Source: Blastococcus sp. Marseille-P5729 (GTDB lineage: Bacteria; Actinomycetota; Actinomycetes; Mycobacteriales; Antricoccaceae). From it: 64,000 nucleotides of DNA. The notes beneath the pieces are model-generated. The model was not told the DNA's origin. It saw only the letters and a list, made by a program, of their open reading frames with translations, and ran no database searches. Location of the stretch: contig NZ_OMPO01000001.1 in the NCBI RefSeq assembly GCF_900292035.1, positions 751,192 through 815,191 on the forward strand. Direction: 5' to 3'. Below are positions 12,161-18,745 of this stretch, in pieces. Made by a program: the position numbers and the translations under genes. How positions within the stretch are numbered: position 1 is the first letter of the stretch; each line of letters begins with the position of its first letter.

Positions 12161-13534
12161 TCAGCCCGCGTCGATGACCGCCGGACGGTCCTTCACGCGG
12201 GTCATGAGCAGCAGCCCGGCCAGCAGCACCAGGACGATCCCGATGATCCCCCAGTACTGCGTCTGGTCGCTGCCGGTCACCCACGAGCCAATGAGGACGA
12301 ACAGCGCGAACATCGCCGGCGACAGGAAGGACACCGCGCGGCCGGTCGTGGCGTAGAGGCCGAAGATCTCACCCGACTTGCCCTCGGGAATGATCCGCGC
12401 GAGGAAGCTGCGGGACGCCGACTGCGCCGGCCCGACGAAGATGACCATCAGCATGCCGAAGACCCAGAAGACGGTCTTGCCGGCGTCGTGCAGGGCGAAG
12501 ATCGCGATTCCCAGCGCGACGATCGCGGCGAGCGAGAAGAGGATGACCCGCTTCGGGCCGAGCTTGTCGTCGAGGGTTCCGATGGCGATCGTGGCCAGGC
12601 CCGCGACGACGTTCGCCGCGGCCCCGAACATGATCACCTCGGCATCGGTGAACTCGAACGTGCGGGCGGCGAGCACCGCGCCGAAGGTGAACACGCCGGA
12701 CAGGCCGTCGCGGAACAGCGCCGAGGCGAGCAGGAACTTCATCGAGTCGCGGCTGGTGCGCCAAATCCGCTTCACCGACTGCCATAGCGCCTTGTAGGAG
12801 TCGACGACGCCGATCCGCGGCGCCTTCTGCCGGCCGGGGCGATCCCGCAGGTTCAGCCAGGTGGGGATCGTGAACAGGACGATCCAGGCCGCGCACACCA
12901 CCATCGAGACGCGGATGTCCATCCCGTTCTCGTTTGTGACACCGAACAGCCCGACGTCCGGCGCGATGAACAGGAAGTTCAGCAGCAGCAGGCTGACGAT
13001 GCCGCCAAGGTAACCCATCCCCCAGCCGAACCCGGAGACCTTGCCGACGTTCTCGGCGGTCGCGATGTCGTCCATCGCGGCGTTGTAGTTGACCTCGGCG
13101 ATCGCCGCGACGACGTTGCCGATGCCGAGCAGGATCAGCCCTGGCCACAGGAACGCCGGATCGGGCTCGATGAAGAACAGCGACGCTGCGACGGCGGCCA
13201 GCAGCCAGGTCATCCAGCGCCAGTTGCGTACCGTCGTGCCGTGCCGGTCGGAGTTCTGCCCGAGGACCGGAGCCAGCAGGGCGATGAACAGGCCGGCGAG
13301 CGCCGTGGAGACGCCGAGGGCGAGGGAGGTCGTGTTCTCCGAGCCGAACGAGTCGCTGGTGACATAGACGGCGAACACGAAGGTGACGATGACCGTGTGG
13401 AAGGGCTGCGTCCCCCAGTCCCACATCGCCCACGAGAGGACCTTCTTCTTGGAGACCACGCCTCCGGTGCTGAGGGCGGCGGTCTCTCCGGTCCGAGGTT
13501 GGAGGCTCGAGGGGCGCATGGCGTCATGGGTCAC
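12161..13534 (-). CDS. MFS transporter, UMF1/Atg22-like family
   Basis: A 457-residue membrane protein with ~12 helices. The N-terminal WAMWDWGTQPFHTVIVTFVF is the signature of the Atg22/UMF1 branch of the MFS, which includes proposed amino-acid effluxers; the bacterial substrate is unknown. A second conserved block is EVNYNAAMDDIATAENVGKVSGFGWGMGYLGG. Each half has the expected helix pattern. It could start at 13534 or at the second ATG 15 bp later. It converges with the acyl-CoA dehydrogenase gene (19-bp gap) and follows ndk on the same strand after 106 bp. Confidence 0.85.
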   Translation of the reverse strand: MTHDAMRPSSLQPRTGETAALSTGGVVSKKKVLSWAMWDWGTQPFHTVIVTFVFAVYVTSDSFGSENTTSLALGVSTALAGLFIALLAPVLGQNSDRHGTTVRNWRWMTWLLAAVAASLFFIEPDPAFLWPGLILLGIGNVVAAIAEVNYNAAMDDIATAENVGKVSGFGWGMGYLGGIVSLLLLNFLFIAPDVGLFGVTNENGMDIRVSMVVCAAWIVLFTIPTWLNLRDRPGRQKAPRIGVVDSYKALWQSVKRIWRTSRDSMKFLLASALFRDGLSGVFTFGAVLAARTFEFTDAEVIMFGAAANVVAGLATIAIGTLDDKLGPKRVILFSLAAIVALGIAIFALHDAGKTVFWVFGMLMVIFVGPAQSASRSFLARIIPEGKSGEIFGLYATTGRAVSFLSPAMFALFVLIGSWVTGSDQTQYWGIIGIVLVLLAGLLLMTRVKDRPAVIDAG

Positions 13535-13640
13535 GCGACGAACTTAACCGGGCACGGTGAACTACGGAAGTCACCGCGGATTCAGAACGGCCACGAGATG
13601 GCCCGCCGAGGAGGGCGGGGAGTTGACCGGCCGCGGATGC

Positions 13641-14051
13641 TTACAGATCGGGGAAGAAGATCTTCGCCTCGCGCTCGCCGTTCTCCGGCGAATCGGAGCC
13701 GTGCACGATGTTGCGGTTCATGACGGTGGCGAAATCACCACGGATGCTGCCGGTCTCGGCCTTGACCGGATCGGTCGCGCCGGCGAGCTGGCGGAAGGCG
13801 GCGATCGCGTTCTCCCCCTCGGCGACGATGGCCACCAGCGGGCCTGAGGTGATGAACTCGATCAGATCGGGGTAGAAGGGCTTGCCCTCGTGCTCGGCGT
13901 AGTGCGCGGCCGCAGTCGACTCGTCGATCGTGCGCAGCTGCATCGCCACGAGGGTCAGGCCCTTGCGCTCGATCCGGCTGACGACCTCGCCGACGACCTT
14001 CTTCGCGACGCCGTCCGGCTTGATGAGGATGAGCGTGCGCTCGACAGACAT
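13641..14051 (-). CDS. ndk: Nucleoside diphosphate kinase
   Basis: A 136-residue cytosolic enzyme transferring the gamma-phosphate between nucleoside tri- and diphosphates through phosphohistidine. Seen: [13 protein letters not shown] at the N-terminus and the active-site block [12 protein letters not shown] with His117. The length is standard. In M. tuberculosis ndk lies between rne and the DUF4233-folC-valS block; here the same order is interrupted by about 4.3 kb of accessory DNA (14052-18364). Confidence 0.97.
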   Translation of the reverse strand: MSVERTLILIKPDGVAKKVVGEVVSRIERKGLTLVAMQLRTIDESTAAAHYAEHEGKPFYPDLIEFITSGPLVAIVAEGENAIAAFRQLAGATDPVKAETGSIRGDFATVMNRNIVHGSDSPENGEREAKIFFPDL

Positions 14052-14209
14052 TCGGTTTCTCCCTGGGATGCGTGCGGACCGCCGTACATCCTACGGCCTT
14101 CGACACGGTCATCGATGAGCGCGCAACGGGCGAGACGCGCGGGCCGACAATGCCCCCGACCACGACCCCCAACATCCACCCTTCCACGCTCGCTGTTCGC
14201 TCCCGGACG

Positions 14210-14674
14210 TCAGTGCTTCCAGGTCCCGAGCAATGCATGGCGTCGCCACAGGCTGCACGGCTGGGTACTGCCCTTGCGAACGCCAAGACAAGGGAATCCG
14301 GGCATCGGGTCCGCGTCGTATGGAATTGACGGTTCGGCGATTCCTAGCTCGGCGCACATCTCAGGCGAGGCGACGTACACCTCGATGGGGATCGCGATGA
14401 AACCCTCGAGCGGCTGATAGACGTTGAAGAACAGCTCACACGCACAGGAAGCGCCGAGGCCCTGCAGGCGTTCCAGGAGGCGCGTTGACCTCGGAGCCGC
14501 GCGCCTTTGGTACTCCTCGATCAACTCCGGGCCCGTGCACTCCAGTCCGCACAGCCGATAGACGTAGCAGACAAGGCATTCCGACGGGCGCACCTGCATG
14601 ACGTCGTCGGCGATGGCGGCAAGCTCACGCTCTAAGACGCGTAGGAACTCCTCAGGTGAGTATTTGCTGGTCAT
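14210..14674 (-). CDS. DUF2695-like hypothetical protein
   Basis: A 154-residue soluble protein with the pattern ECLVCYVYRLCGLEC, then RRAAPRSTRLLERLQGLGASCACELFFNV. I associate this with the actinobacterial DUF2695 family (ECLxCY...AP....L..RL...G..CxCE..N). The Cys pairs suggest metal binding; no function is known. It belongs to the accessory block between ndk and DUF4233. The ATG at 14674 is the first good start. It diverges from the methyltransferase gene, and the space between the two holds two DnaA-box-like 9-mers. Confidence 0.65.
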   Translation of the reverse strand: MTSKYSPEEFLRVLERELAAIADDVMQVRPSECLVCYVYRLCGLECTGPELIEEYQRRAAPRSTRLLERLQGLGASCACELFFNVYQPLEGFIAIPIEVYVASPEMCAELGIAEPSIPYDADPMPGFPCLGVRKGSTQPCSLWRRHALLGTWKH

Positions 14675-14726
14675 GCGGTCTTCCTACCGAGGCTGCGCGG
14701 AAACGCGCAGCGAGCGGTGGCCAGAC

Positions 14727-14753
14727 TGTGGATAACTCTCTCGGTGTGGATAG
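14727..14753 (-). promoter_or_regulatory. Two DnaA-box-like 9-mers
   Basis: TTATCCACA, the DnaA-box consensus, occurs in reverse orientation at 14727-14735, and CTATCCACA (one mismatch) in the same orientation at 14745-14753. They lie in the divergent gap between the DUF2695-like and methyltransferase genes. They could be DnaA sites regulating transcription or chance matches. No origin-like AT-rich region or dnaA/dnaN gene is nearby. Confidence 0.35.
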
Positions 14754-14848
14754 GCGATCCACTTCCCGCCACGGAACTGGTATCTCGTCGACGTCTTCGG
14801 TACAACCAGCAGTCCCTGTTCTCGTCGGTGATTTGTAGGCTCGGCGGC

Positions 14849-15505
14849 ATGATGGGTGAGTCGGACGAGGTCCGGGCGGCGTACGACGCCATCGCTGCCG
14901 ACTACGCGACCCACTTCCCGAGCACGGAGCCGGAGGCGGCGATCGACCTGGCGATCCTCGACCACTTCGTAGCGTTGCTGTCTCTGGACCGCCCGCAGGT
15001 TCTTGATGCGGGATGCGGGACGGGACGGATCGGCCGCTATCTCACCGATCGTGGGTGCCAGGTGACCGGTGTTGACCTCTCCGCCGGAATGGTGGCGATG
15101 GCAAGTCGGCATCATCCCGACCTGCGGGTTGCCGTCGGCTCGATGACCAGGCTTCCGACCGGGGACGAGCGGTTCGACGGCGCCGTCTACTGGTACTCGA
15201 TGATCCATCTCCCCGACGAGGCGCTGCCGAGCATCTTCGCCGAGGCCGCTCGCGTCGTACGGCCGGGTGGGCACGTCGTCGTGGCCTTCCAGAGCGGTGA
15301 CGGCATCCGCGACATCGGCGAGGCGTTCCGGCGATTCGGGCACGACGTACGACTCGAGCGCCACCACCGGTCGCTGGACGTCGTCCTCGCCGTCGCCGCG
15401 GCCCACGGGCTATACCCGGTAGCCCAGCTCACCCGAGGTCCGATTGGTGCGGAACGCGATCCGCAAGCGTTCGCGATCCTCTGTCGCGAGTGTGAATCGT
15501 CCTAG
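14849..15505 (+). CDS. Class I SAM-dependent methyltransferase, 3' end altered by an IS
   Basis: A 218-residue methyltransferase with the SAM motif VLDAGCGTGRIG (residues 51-62), the acidic VTGVDLSAGM and the post-motif ARVVRPGGHVVVAF. The substrate is unknown. The start could be the ATG at 14849 or the adjacent ATG at 14852. The 3' end is notable: the last codons (TGT GAA TCG TCC TAG) are in part the left inverted repeat of the IS3 element that begins at 15493. Removing the element and one GTG repeat restores GAG TGA, so the original protein would have ended ...FAILCRE. The insertion therefore only swaps the stop codon and adds four residues; the gene is probably still functional. Confidence 0.85.
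   Translation: MMGESDEVRAAYDAIAADYATHFPSTEPEAAIDLAILDHFVALLSLDRPQVLDAGCGTGRIGRYLTDRGCQVTGVDLSAGMVAMASRHHPDLRVAVGSMTRLPTGDERFDGAVYWYSMIHLPDEALPSIFAEAARVVRPGGHVVVAFQSGDGIRDIGEAFRRFGHDVRLERHHRSLDVVLAVAAAHGLYPVAQLTRGPIGAERDPQAFAILCRECESS
15490..15492. repeat. Left 3-bp target-site duplication (GTG) of the IS3 element
   Basis: GTG at 15490-15492 directly precedes the left inverted repeat and is matched by GTG at 18210-18212 after the right one. A 3-bp duplication is typical for the IS3 family. Confidence 0.8.
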
Positions 15506-15520
15506 GTTCTGTGCCGCTTC
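15493..15520 (+). repeat. IS3 terminal inverted repeat, left
   Basis: Pairs with 18182-18209 with five mismatches. Its first ten bases include the present stop codon (TAG, 15503-15505) of the methyltransferase gene, and its inner edge touches the TAG stop of orfB. Confidence 0.85.
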
Positions 15521-15747
15521 TATACGGGGAGCGGTTCTCGGTTGAGACTCTTGTAGTAGGCAGCCTCGTATTCGGCTGGGCTGCTCATGCCGAGGCTACC
15601 GTGCAGCCTGCGGTGGTTGTACCAGTCGACCCAGCCGGCGGTCGCGTACTCGACGTCAGCGATCGTCTTGTACGGGCCGTCGTGGAAGATCGTGGTGCGG
15701 ATGCACTCGGTCTTGTAGAGCCCATTGATGGTCTCCATGAGCGCGTT
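15520..15747 (-). pseudogene. IS3 orfB, C-terminal fragment (contains the catalytic Glu)
   Basis: 75 codons of the IS3 transposase integrase core, starting at the Asn codon at 15745-15747 and reading ALMETINGLYKTECIRTT ... YNHRRLHGSLGMSSPAEYEA to the TAG at 15520. The Glu of MET lies 35 residues after the second catalytic Asp once the two halves are joined, as expected for a DD35E transposase. It is cut off from the rest of orfB by the IS110 insertion. Translation from its internal ATG (15738) would give a 72-residue fragment with no predicted activity. Confidence 0.88.
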
Positions 15748-15763
15748 GATGCTCCTATAGTTG

Positions 15764-16834
15764 TCAACTGCGGATCTCGCCGGTGTGGGGGTCCGTTTTG
15801 ACCAGGTGGTAGACCTCTCGGATTACGTAGCGTTTCAAGCATCGGATAATGTCGCGTTTGGACTTGCCCTCGGCGGTGCGGCGGGCAACGTAGGCGATCG
15901 TTGGTTCGTGGAATCTCATCCTAACGATTACGGTGCGGTAGATCGCGGCATTGAGCTGTCGGTGCCCGCCACGGTTGATGCGATGTTTCCCGCAGGTCAT
16001 CCCTGACCCTGCCGGAATGGGACTGATGCCGGCAAGTTTCGCAAACGCTGCTTCACTTTTGATGCGCTCGGGGTTGTCGCCGACGACGATGAGGATCTCC
16101 GCGGCGGTATCAACGCCGATGCCGAAGCGATCCAGCAGATGCGGTGCCCGCTGGGCCACGAGGTCCTTGATCATGGCCTCTAGCTCCGTGATCTCGTCAT
16201 TGAGTGCGATCCAGCGTTTCGCGATCGAACGCAGTACGTGGCGGTTGGCATCCTCCGGGGTATTCAGCCCGCGTGGACGCAGGAGAGCACAGTGGCGAGC
16301 GATCATCTTCTGGGTCTTCCCGGCTGTTTCACGGCGCAGGTCTTCTGAGGCGTGGACGAGCATGGCTTTGAGCGTGACCATCGCCCCGGTCCTGTCCTTG
16401 ACCGCTGTATCGTGAGCGACCTTCAGCTGCCGGATCATCTCTACCGCACCGTCGGCGCTCTTGGGGACTGCGGTGGCGAATCCCGCCAGTACGGCCCGGG
16501 CGGCGTTCTCAGCATCCAGGGTGTCTGACTTGCCGTTCAGGCGCCGTAGCCGGCGATCCGGCCGGGCGACCTCGATGACTTTGTGGTCATGCCGCCTCAG
16601 GAATGAGGTGAGTGCAGCCCCATAGGAGCCAGTTCCCTCGATGCCGAAGGCCATGATCTTCCCGAACCCACTGGCCCAGTCCAGCAGCTGCTTATAGCCC
16701 GCAGCATCAGTAGCGATCGTGAGCGTGGCCAGGATCCCGCCGATAGAATCCATCACAGCAGCGACGTGGATGTGCTTGTGGGTGTCGACCCCGATGACGA
16801 CGTGCCCGGATCGGGCGGCCTCTATGGTGGCCAT
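15764..16834 (-). CDS. IS110-family transposase (DEDD recombinase)
   Basis: A 356-residue transposase with an N-terminal RuvC-like DEDD domain, showing Asp17 in IGVDTHK, Glu66 in FGIEGTGSYG, and Asp104/Asp107 in KSDTLDAENAARA. The C-terminal Tnp_20 domain contains AKLAGISPIPAGSG and HRINRGGHRQLNAAIY, where the catalytic Ser of the family resides. Length and motifs are complete, so the enzyme looks intact. The ATG at 16834 has GGAGGA a few bases upstream. Family knowledge: IS110 recombinases use an element-encoded bridge RNA to join donor and target. Confidence 0.93.
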   Translation of the reverse strand: MATIEAARSGHVVIGVDTHKHIHVAAVMDSIGGILATLTIATDAAGYKQLLDWASGFGKIMAFGIEGTGSYGAALTSFLRRHDHKVIEVARPDRRLRRLNGKSDTLDAENAARAVLAGFATAVPKSADGAVEMIRQLKVAHDTAVKDRTGAMVTLKAMLVHASEDLRRETAGKTQKMIARHCALLRPRGLNTPEDANRHVLRSIAKRWIALNDEITELEAMIKDLVAQRAPHLLDRFGIGVDTAAEILIVVGDNPERIKSEAAFAKLAGISPIPAGSGMTCGKHRINRGGHRQLNAAIYRTVIVRMRFHEPTIAYVARRTAEGKSKRDIIRCLKRYVIREVYHLVKTDPHTGEIRS

Positions 16835-17096
16835 AGCTTCTGGTCCTCCTGCCGATTAGCGTGGGTATCACGCTGTCGCCGGCGGGCGGACAGGACTGTC
16901 ATGGGGACGCTTTGACCAGGCTGCTCCAGGCTCCTATTAGGTCACGCCCGATCCGGCGGCAGCGCTTGCTGCGCGCCCGGCCGGAGGCTCGACAGATCAA
17001 CGCTGAGGCACCCTGCGGGCCAATCGTAAGCATGGGTCAGAGCACTCCGGCCGGGACTACCCGATTCTTGCGGAACCCGGTAGAAACAGACTGACA
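16835..17096 (-). ncRNA. Predicted bridge-RNA region of the IS110 element
   Basis: A 262-bp non-coding stretch between the element end and the transposase start, the place where IS110-subgroup elements encode their bridge RNA. It has short stem-loops, for example 16959-16963/16968-16972. An 8-nt word next to the far end of the element (gctcctat, 15751-15758) recurs here at 16930-16937, a possible donor-guide sequence. The exact RNA ends and loops are not resolved, so this is a positional prediction. Confidence 0.5.
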
Positions 17097-17843
17097 GTCG
17101 TATGCGTCGCCGACAGTCCCGATCGACGGCGCGATTCCATCCAGAGCGAGCTTCTCGGTATACGCCACGGAGGTGTACTGAGACCCGGCATCGGAGTGCG
17201 CGATAAGCTGCCGCGGCTGGATCTTGTGACCGTCACGCTCACGCACCCACAGCGCCATCCGCAGCGGGATCATCACCAGATCGGTCCCTCGGGCGGTCTG
17301 GGCGTGCCAGGCGACGATGCGTTGAGAGAACACATCGAGAATGAACGCGACGTATACCCAGCCGGCCCAGGAACGCACGTAGGGGAAGTCCATGACCCAC
17401 GCGTAGTCCGGGCGCGGTGCGGTGAAGTTACGATCCAGCAGGTCCCCGGCACGCACGCCATCCTTGGACGCGATGGTGGTGCGGATCGCCTTAGCGCGGG
17501 TAATCCCGGACAAACCGAGCGCAGTCATGGCGCGGTCCACAGCGCCGCGGGACGCGTCCGGCAGCGCGGTGCGGCGGATGAACGCCGTCATCTTCTTGCG
17601 GCCGTAGAGGCCTTCGGGAGTCATCTTGCGTCGCGTGCTGCCGTCAGATGCGATCACGTTCTTCCAGGCGGCCGCACGGACCGCGTCGAGGACCATCGCA
17701 TCGGTGACGGTGCGCGCGGCGACCGGTATCGTGCGCCAGGACCGGTAGGTGCGTGCAGCGATCTTCACGCCCTGCTCGCGCAGGACGCGGATGATCGACT
17801 CGACTGCATACCCCACCGCGCGCAGCTGATCGATGAATCCCAT
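17097..17843 (-). pseudogene. IS3 orfB, N-terminal fragment (two catalytic Asp)
   Basis: 249 codons of the IS3 transposase: an HTH_21-like region, then the rve core with DYAWVMDFPYVRSWAGWVYV (first Asp) and LIAHSDAGSQYTS (second Asp), ending at GTVGDAYD. Beyond 17097 the frame runs through 20 codons of IS110 sequence to a stop at 17037, so the actual product would lack the catalytic Glu. The start ATG at 17843 overlaps the orfA stop by 1 bp (TGATG), which suggests coupled translation; I see no obvious slippery heptamer for the -1 frameshift common in IS3. Joined to 15520-15747 the protein would have 324 residues. Confidence 0.88.
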
Positions 17844-18157
17844 CAGGAGCGGTTTCGGGGGTCGAGCTCCCCCGCGAAGAAAGTCGTCGCTGCCTTCAAG
17901 ATCGCAACGTCCTCGCGCAGCCGACGGTTCTCGGCCTTGAGCCGTTTGATCTCAGCGGCTTCCTCGCTGGTCTGTCCATCACGCTCGCCGGCGTCGATCT
18001 CGGCCTGCACCACCCAGCGGCGCAGCGACTCGACACCGACACTCTCCTGGCGAGCTACAGCCTCGATCGCTCTCGCGCGAGACGGGTACTCGCCCTGGTG
18101 CTCACGCACCAGCCGCACCGCCCGCTCACGGGCAGCAGAATCAATCTTCCTTGGCAT
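17843..18157 (-). CDS. IS3-family transposase OrfA (HTH protein)
   Basis: A 104-residue protein with a helix-turn-helix in the N-terminal half (ARERAVRLVREHQ ... SLRRWVVQAEIDAGERDG) and a C-terminal leucine-zipper-like coiled coil (AAEIKRLKAENRRLREDVAILK). This is the standard IS3 OrfA that binds the terminal repeats and complexes with OrfB. It is intact and starts 52 bp inside the right inverted repeat. Without OrfB it may repress the element's promoter (inference). Confidence 0.9.
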   Translation of the reverse strand: MPRKIDSAARERAVRLVREHQGEYPSRARAIEAVARQESVGVESLRRWVVQAEIDAGERDGQTSEEAAEIKRLKAENRRLREDVAILKAATTFFAGELDPRNRS

Positions 18158-18181
18158 AACGCCATCCTTTCAACTCGAAAG

Positions 18182-18209
18182 GAAGCGGCATCAAACCTGG
18201 GACGGTTCA
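18182..18209 (-). repeat. IS3 terminal inverted repeat, right
   Basis: Partner of 15493-15520, ending in CA as IS3 ends do, and followed by the GTG target duplication at 18210-18212. Confidence 0.85.
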
Positions 18210-18212
18210 GTG
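18210..18212. repeat. Right 3-bp target-site duplication (GTG) of the IS3 element
   Basis: Matches 15490-15492. Together with the following AGCG it restores the pre-insertion sequence GAG TGA GCG at the end of the methyltransferase gene. Confidence 0.8.
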
Positions 18213-18364
18213 AGCGTCGAAGCGCGGGTCGGCCTGATCGGTGATCCGCGTTGCTGGCCGAACGGTGGGCAGTGGACCTGCACGACTCATCCGCGGGTCA
18301 CGTGAACCAGCACCCAGCGAAGTCTCTACGCGCACTGCGTGCGCGATCAACGCGCGTGTGGTGG

Positions 18365-18745
18365 TTAGAGGTCGGGGCGGGCCTTGAGCTGGGTGTGCAG
18401 GCGCCCCGCGTACCACCACATGGCGGCGAACACGATGCCCAGCGGGAACATAGCCCATACCCAGAAGCCCATCAGAATGACGGCGGCCTGCAGCACCCAT
18501 CCCGCGTGATAGGCCCACGGCTTCTTGATGAAGCCGCACAGCAGGACGAGGCCGACCACGACCGCGATGATCGCACCGAGCCGGAAGCCGGTCAGCCCGA
18601 CGCCGAACTGCCGGATCGTCGCCGGCACCATCAGCACCACGATCGCCTCGAGTATCAGCAGGGCCGAGTAGATGCCCCGCATCGACTTCTCGAGCCGGAC
18701 CTTGTCGACCGGCGGCAGCCCGCGCTGCTCGACGGCGTCGCTCAT
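18365..18745 (-). CDS. DUF4233 membrane protein
   Basis: A 126-residue protein with four predicted transmembrane helices (YSALLILEAIVVLMVPATI; LGAIIAVVVGLVLLCGF; GWVLQAAVILMGFWVWAMF; GIVFAAMWWYAG). DUF4233 is regularly found directly downstream of folC in actinobacteria; its function is unknown. The ATG at 18745 is chosen because its ATGA overlaps the folC stop by 4 bp; an upstream start at 18757 would extend further into folC. The gene ends 155 bp from the IS3 element, and that interval shows no feature I can name. Confidence 0.88.
   Translation of the reverse strand: MSDAVEQRGLPPVDKVRLEKSMRGIYSALLILEAIVVLMVPATIRQFGVGLTGFRLGAIIAVVVGLVLLCGFIKKPWAYHAGWVLQAAVILMGFWVWAMFPLGIVFAAMWWYAGRLHTQLKARPDL

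Larger units (their letters stand above)
15748..17096 (-). mobile_element. IS110-family insertion sequence nested in the IS3 orfB
   Basis: About 1349 bp with boundaries uncertain by 1 bp, deduced from the break in the IS3 reading frame: the Asp codon at 17097-17099 should be followed directly by the Asn codon at 15745-15747. There is one transposase gene on the minus strand, a 15-bp tail after it and a 262-bp non-coding region before it. No classical terminal inverted repeats and no duplication longer than 1 bp are seen, as is usual for IS110. The long non-coding segment upstream of the transposase fits the IS110 subgroup rather than IS1111. Confidence 0.88.
15493..18209 (-). mobile_element. 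IS3-family insertion sequence, interrupted by an IS110 element
   Basis: The element is bounded by imperfect 28-bp terminal inverted repeats that begin TGAA(T/C)CGTCC (15493-15520 and 18182-18209, 23 of 28 positions identical) and by a GTG duplication on both sides. It is 2717 bp as it stands; without the ~1349-bp IS110 insert it would be ~1368 bp, a normal IS3 length. It carries orfA (17843-18157) and an orfB split into 17097-17843 and 15520-15747. The transposase is broken, so the copy should be immobile unless a helper acts in trans or the IS110 element excises precisely. Confidence 0.92.

Noticed and set aside
17037-17096. Continuation of IS3 orfB to the stop at 17037 as a native C-terminus
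   Set aside because: After GDAYD the sequence no longer fits the IS3 family, while the expected continuation is found intact at 15747-15520; the 20 codons belong to the IS110 end.
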